A stretch of DNA of 64,000 nt from Streptomyces sp. JH34. GTDB taxonomy: Bacteria > Actinomycetota > Actinomycetes > Streptomycetales > Streptomycetaceae. Location of the stretch: assembly GCF_029428875.1 (NCBI RefSeq), contig NZ_JAJSOO010000001.1, positions 6,048,501 to 6,112,500 of the forward strand, given 5' to 3'. Shown one piece after another: positions 61,411-64,000 of the stretch. The translations under genes and the position numbers were made by a program. The notes beneath the pieces were generated by a model, which saw only the letters and a program-made list of their open reading frames with translations, was not told the DNA's origin and ran no database searches. Numbering within the stretch: position 1 is the first letter of the stretch; every line of letters begins with the position of its first letter.

Positions 61411-62751
61411 ATGGAGCCCAACGTCCTGCTCGAATCCCTGATCGGCGAGGCGGGTGTGTCCCGCGCGGGGCTCGCCGGTCATGTCAACCAGGCCGGCCGT
61501 GCCCGCGGGCTGTGCCTGCGCTACGAGCACACCGCCGTGGCCCGCTGGCTCAAGGGCCAGCGCCCGCGCGGTCAGGTCCCGGACCTGATCTGTGAAGTCC
61601 TCGCCCGCCGGCTGGACCGGCCCGTCGCGCTGGACGACATCGGCATGGGCGTCACCGGGACGCACACGGCGCCCCGAGGCACGGGTCTCTCCGGGTTCGT
61701 CGAGCACGCGACCGCCCTGTGGCGATCGGACGAGCAGCAGCGCCCGCACCTCGCCACCACGCCCGCCGTCTCCGGCACCACGGCCGTGATGCCGGTCTGG
61801 GAGTGGGAGAACCCTCCCGAGGACGCCGATGTCTCCCGCCCCGGACCGCCCAGCGTGAGCATGGCCGACATAGCGATGCTCCGCGCGGCCCGCGCCCACT
61901 ACGAGCAGATGTACCGCAAGGCCGGCGGCATCGCGACGAAGTCGCGCATCGTCGGCTTCCTCAACGCCGAGACGGCCCCGCTCCTGCGCGGCCGGTACAG
62001 CGACGCCACGGGCCGCCGGCTCCACCGTGCGGCCGCCGGTCTGGTGGCCGTCGCGGGCATCTGCGCCTACGACTCCGACGCCCATGGGCTCGCCCAGCGC
62101 TATTTCCACCAGGCCCTGCGCCTGGCCAAGGCCGGCGGGGACCGCGGGCTCGGCGCCTACGTGATCGCCCTGCTGGTCAACCAGTCGCTGCACCTGGCCG
62201 AGTTCCGCCGGTCCGTGGCCTTCGCCGAGGCGGCACTGAGAGCGGCAGGCCCGCACATCACCCCGGCGCTGGCCACCGACCTCCACGCGATGCAGGCGAA
62301 GGCCTACGCGGAACTCGGTGACCACCGGGGCGCCCTGGAGTGCATCGGCCGCGCCGAGACCGAGGCCGGCCGGATCGGCAGCGGGGCCGAGCCGGACGAG
62401 ACCGGGTACGTCCAGCCCGGACTCGTCAACATCCAGGTCGCAGAGGCGCTGCTGAGTCTCGGGGACCTCGCCGGTGCCAGGGAGCACGCGGCGGCGGCCG
62501 TACGCGCCCCGGCGCACGATCGCGGGACCGTGCACCGGCTCGCCACGCTGACCCGCGTCGAACTGCTCCAGGGAGAGGCGGACAGAGCGGCCCGCACGGC
62601 TTCGGAGATGGCGGAACGCGCCCGCGGGATGGAGTCCCAGCGGCTCCGGGACCGGCTGCGCTCCGTGCGGGAGCATCTGGCCGCGAGCGGCAGTGCCGAC
62701 GCCGAAGCGGCGGCCGGGCTCATCGAGGGGGCGCTGCGCGTGCCCCTGTGA
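61411..62751 (+). CDS. TPR-repeat transcriptional regulator (Streptomyces developmental-regulator type)
   Basis: 446 residues from ATG at 61411 behind GGGGGGGCA. The N-terminus (ESLIGEAGVSRAGLAGHVN, then RYEHTAVARWLKGQRPRG) is a helix-turn-helix of XRE type. The C-terminal 250 residues are Ala-rich helical hairpins of TPR kind, e.g. AQRYFHQALRLAKAGGDR and HAMQAKAYAELGDHRGALE. This architecture is shared with Streptomyces regulators such as NsdA that adjust sporulation and antibiotic production, perhaps by binding a peptide or metabolite. A perfect palindrome in its promoter suggests autoregulation. Identity of the signal is unknown. Confidence 0.82.
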   Translation: MEPNVLLESLIGEAGVSRAGLAGHVNQAGRARGLCLRYEHTAVARWLKGQRPRGQVPDLICEVLARRLDRPVALDDIGMGVTGTHTAPRGTGLSGFVEHATALWRSDEQQRPHLATTPAVSGTTAVMPVWEWENPPEDADVSRPGPPSVSMADIAMLRAARAHYEQMYRKAGGIATKSRIVGFLNAETAPLLRGRYSDATGRRLHRAAAGLVAVAGICAYDSDAHGLAQRYFHQALRLAKAGGDRGLGAYVIALLVNQSLHLAEFRRSVAFAEAALRAAGPHITPALATDLHAMQAKAYAELGDHRGALECIGRAETEAGRIGSGAEPDETGYVQPGLVNIQVAEALLSLGDLAGAREHAAAAVRAPAHDRGTVHRLATLTRVELLQGEADRAARTASEMAERARGMESQRLRDRLRSVREHLAASGSADAEAAAGLIEGALRVPL

Positions 62752-62838
62752 GCCTCGTCCCAGGAGCCTTCACGCGTTCCCCTGTGGCGCCGACCCTGCT
62801 CCGATATTGCCATCGACCAGTCGGAAGGTGGCAGAACT

Positions 62839-63369
62839 GTGCAGTGGACGAACTTAAACGAACAGACCGTGTATGAGAATCGCTGGTTCCGGGTCAATCT
62901 GGCGGACGTCGTCCTCCCCGACGGCCGCCATCTGGACCACTTCCTCATCCGGCTCCGGGCCGTCGCCGCGGCCACCGTCGTCAACGAGGCCAACGAGGTG
63001 CTGCTCCTGTGGCGGCACCGGTTCATCACCGACAGCTGGGGCTGGGAACTCGCGGCGGGCGTGGTCGAGGACGGCGAGGACATCGCCGCCGCGGCGGCAC
63101 GGGAGATGGAGGAGGAGACGGGCTGGCGTCCCGGCGCACTGCGTCCCCTGATGACCGTGGAACCGGCCAACGGACTGGTCGACGCCCGGCACCACCTCTT
63201 CTGGTCCAGGGAGGCGACGTACACCGGTCATCCCGCGGACGACTTCGAGTCCTCGCGCCGCGAGTGGGTCCCGCTCAAGCTCGTGCCGGACATGATAGCG
63301 CGCGGTGAGGTACCGGCGGCGAACATGGCGGCCGGTCTGCTGATGCTGCATCACATGCATCTGGGGTGA
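62839..63369 (+). CDS. Nudix hydrolase
   Basis: 176 residues from GTG at 62839 with GAAGGTGG upstream. The complete Nudix box runs from Gly to Trp at about residues 74-96 (GVVEDGEDIAAAAAREMEEE, then TGW), giving the metal-binding REMEEE helix. The N-terminus YENRWFRVNLADVVLPDG resembles ADP-ribose pyrophosphatase-type members, which split nucleoside diphosphates linked to another moiety. The real substrate is uncertain. It ends at a 21-pair hairpin shared with the convergent aldo-keto reductase gene. Confidence 0.91.
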   Translation: MQWTNLNEQTVYENRWFRVNLADVVLPDGRHLDHFLIRLRAVAAATVVNEANEVLLLWRHRFITDSWGWELAAGVVEDGEDIAAAAAREMEEETGWRPGALRPLMTVEPANGLVDARHHLFWSREATYTGHPADDFESSRREWVPLKLVPDMIARGEVPAANMAAGLLMLHHMHLG

Positions 63370-63379
63370 GGGCTCGTCG

Positions 63380-63428
63380 CTCCGCGGCGGACGGGCCGGG
63401 CGAGTTGCCCGGCCCGCCCGCCGCGGAG
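63380..63428. terminator. Long bidirectional terminator
   Basis: 21 of 22 positions pair between 63380-63401 and 63407-63428 (one A-C mismatch), with a GAGTT loop, between convergent stops at 63369 and 63471. Confidence 0.85.
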
Positions 63429-63470
63429 GCGGGGGATGGCCGTCCGCCGCCGACCGGCACTCGTCCGGAC

Positions 63471-64000
63471 TCACTTACCGCTGTAGACGGGGAACTCGCT
63501 GTGTTCGCCGTAGTCCACGTCGCGCAGGCCTCGCAGGGCTTCCATGTCCTGCCGGGAGATCTCGAAGTCGACCTCGGCGTTGGAGCGCATGTGTTCGGGA
63601 TTCGCTGTCTTGGGCAGCGAGACCGTGCCCAGTTGCAGGGTGTAGCGGATGCACAGCTGCGGGACGGATACGCCGTACTTCTCTGCCATCGCCTGGACCT
63701 CGGCGTTCTGCAGGATCGCTCCGTGCGCGATGGGCGAGTAGGCCTCGACGAGGATCTGCCTGCCCTCGCAGTAGTCCAGGAGCGCCGAGGGGGTGTTGCC
63801 GGCGTGGACGAGCAGCTGGTTCACGTGCGGCACGACGGTCGCGCCCCGCAGGATGTTCTCGATGTCCTGCTGCTGGAAGTTGGACACCCCGATGGAGCGG
63901 ATCCTGTCGGCCTGCAGCGCCTCTTCCAGCGCGCGCCAAGCGTCGCGGTTGCCCTCGGCGTAGTCGCCGCCGCGGAAGTCGTTCCACGGCTGCGGGCTGT
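63471..64000 (-). CDS. Aldo/keto reductase, C-terminal part (cut by window end)
   Basis: The frame is open from the window edge to the TGA at 63471-63473, giving about 176 residues of an enzyme that is usually 270-280 long. IRSIGVSNFQQQDIENIL and VNQLLVHAG (barrel strands 5-6), EAYSPIAHG and the cofactor loop VSLPKTANPEHMRSNAEV match the NADPH-dependent aldo/keto reductases of the 2,5-diketogluconate-reductase type. The catalytic Asp, Tyr, Lys and His lie upstream of the window edge. Substrate unknown. Confidence 0.9.
   Translation of the reverse strand, partial: SPQPWNDFRGGDYAEGNRDAWRALEEALQADRIRSIGVSNFQQQDIENILRGATVVPHVNQLLVHAGNTPSALLDYCEGRQILVEAYSPIAHGAILQNAEVQAMAEKYGVSVPQLCIRYTLQLGTVSLPKTANPEHMRSNAEVDFEISRQDMEALRGLRDVDYGEHSEFPVYSGK

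Overview
The window is a stretch of Streptomyces chromosome. It has about 70% G+C with strong third-position GC bias, frequent GTG starts, and many 4-nt stop/start overlaps. It also carries the actinobacterial Pup-proteasome cluster in the order and with the neighbours I remember from the S. coelicolor SCO1593-SCO1650 region. It is a core-chromosome region: I see no insertion sequence, prophage, CRISPR array, tRNA or rRNA.

Region 1 (1-21.7 kb) is protein quality control. It runs from the tail of an M50 protease through the tRNA m1A58 methyltransferase, a secreted protein and a ferredoxin to the complete pupylation/proteasome set: arc, dop, pup, prcB, prcA and pafA. A LacI regulator and an MFS exporter sit between prcA and pafA. 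Two FKBP prolyl isomerases, the WYL pair pafB/pafC, tatA/tatC, a lipid kinase and a large Ski2-like helicase follow. Pup ends in Gly-Glu. The pup and prcB promoters share an extended motif.

Region 2 (21.7-33.0 kb) is the most interesting part. It is a SigK/RskA-type ECF sigma locus. sigK and rskA converge on a translationally coupled five-gene lipid-modification operon: a FAD oxidoreductase, a DUF1365 protein, two cyclopropane-synthase-like methyltransferases and a DUF1295 protein. Divergent from that operon are a membrane molybdopterin oxidoreductase, a fasciclin lipoprotein, an ADP-ribosylglycohydrolase and an SPW-repeat membrane protein. Three promoters with the same architecture (CCAATCC, 15 bp, then YCGAAY) face exactly the three transcription units expected of such a regulon, including sigK itself. 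SigK keeps two cysteines 50 residues apart, matching the redox pair of M. tuberculosis SigK. This defines a candidate redox-controlled envelope lipid system.

Region 3 (33-39 kb) holds an iron-box-controlled siderophore-interacting reductase, a 5'-3' exonuclease-like protein, and a glycine betaine ABC transporter. The transporter's permease is fused to two tandem substrate-binding domains that are nearly identical at DNA level.

Region 4 (39-48.5 kb) contains an XRE-cupin regulator, the shrunken remnant of a metal/cobalamin receptor gene, and a TDT transporter with a divergent LysR regulator. It also contains a GntR-controlled gamma-glutamylation catabolic cluster (class I amidotransferase, glutamine-synthetase-like GlnA4, aldehyde dehydrogenase, short-chain dehydrogenase) and a DSD1-like amino acid deaminase/aldolase.

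Region 5 (48.5-64 kb) starts with a mycosin-like protease and its partner, a class-A beta-lactamase-like protein, an SseB protein and a DUF1844 protein. The infC-rpmI-rplT translation operon follows, with a structured leader and an ATC start codon for infC. Then come a TrmH-family methyltransferase, an orphan histidine kinase, pheS-pheT, a TPR-type regulator behind a perfect operator-like palindrome, a Nudix hydrolase and a truncated aldo-keto reductase at the edge.

Starts were chosen from Shine-Dalgarno position, codon use and family N-termini. Coordinates of hairpins and promoters were read by eye; folding and transcript mapping were not done.
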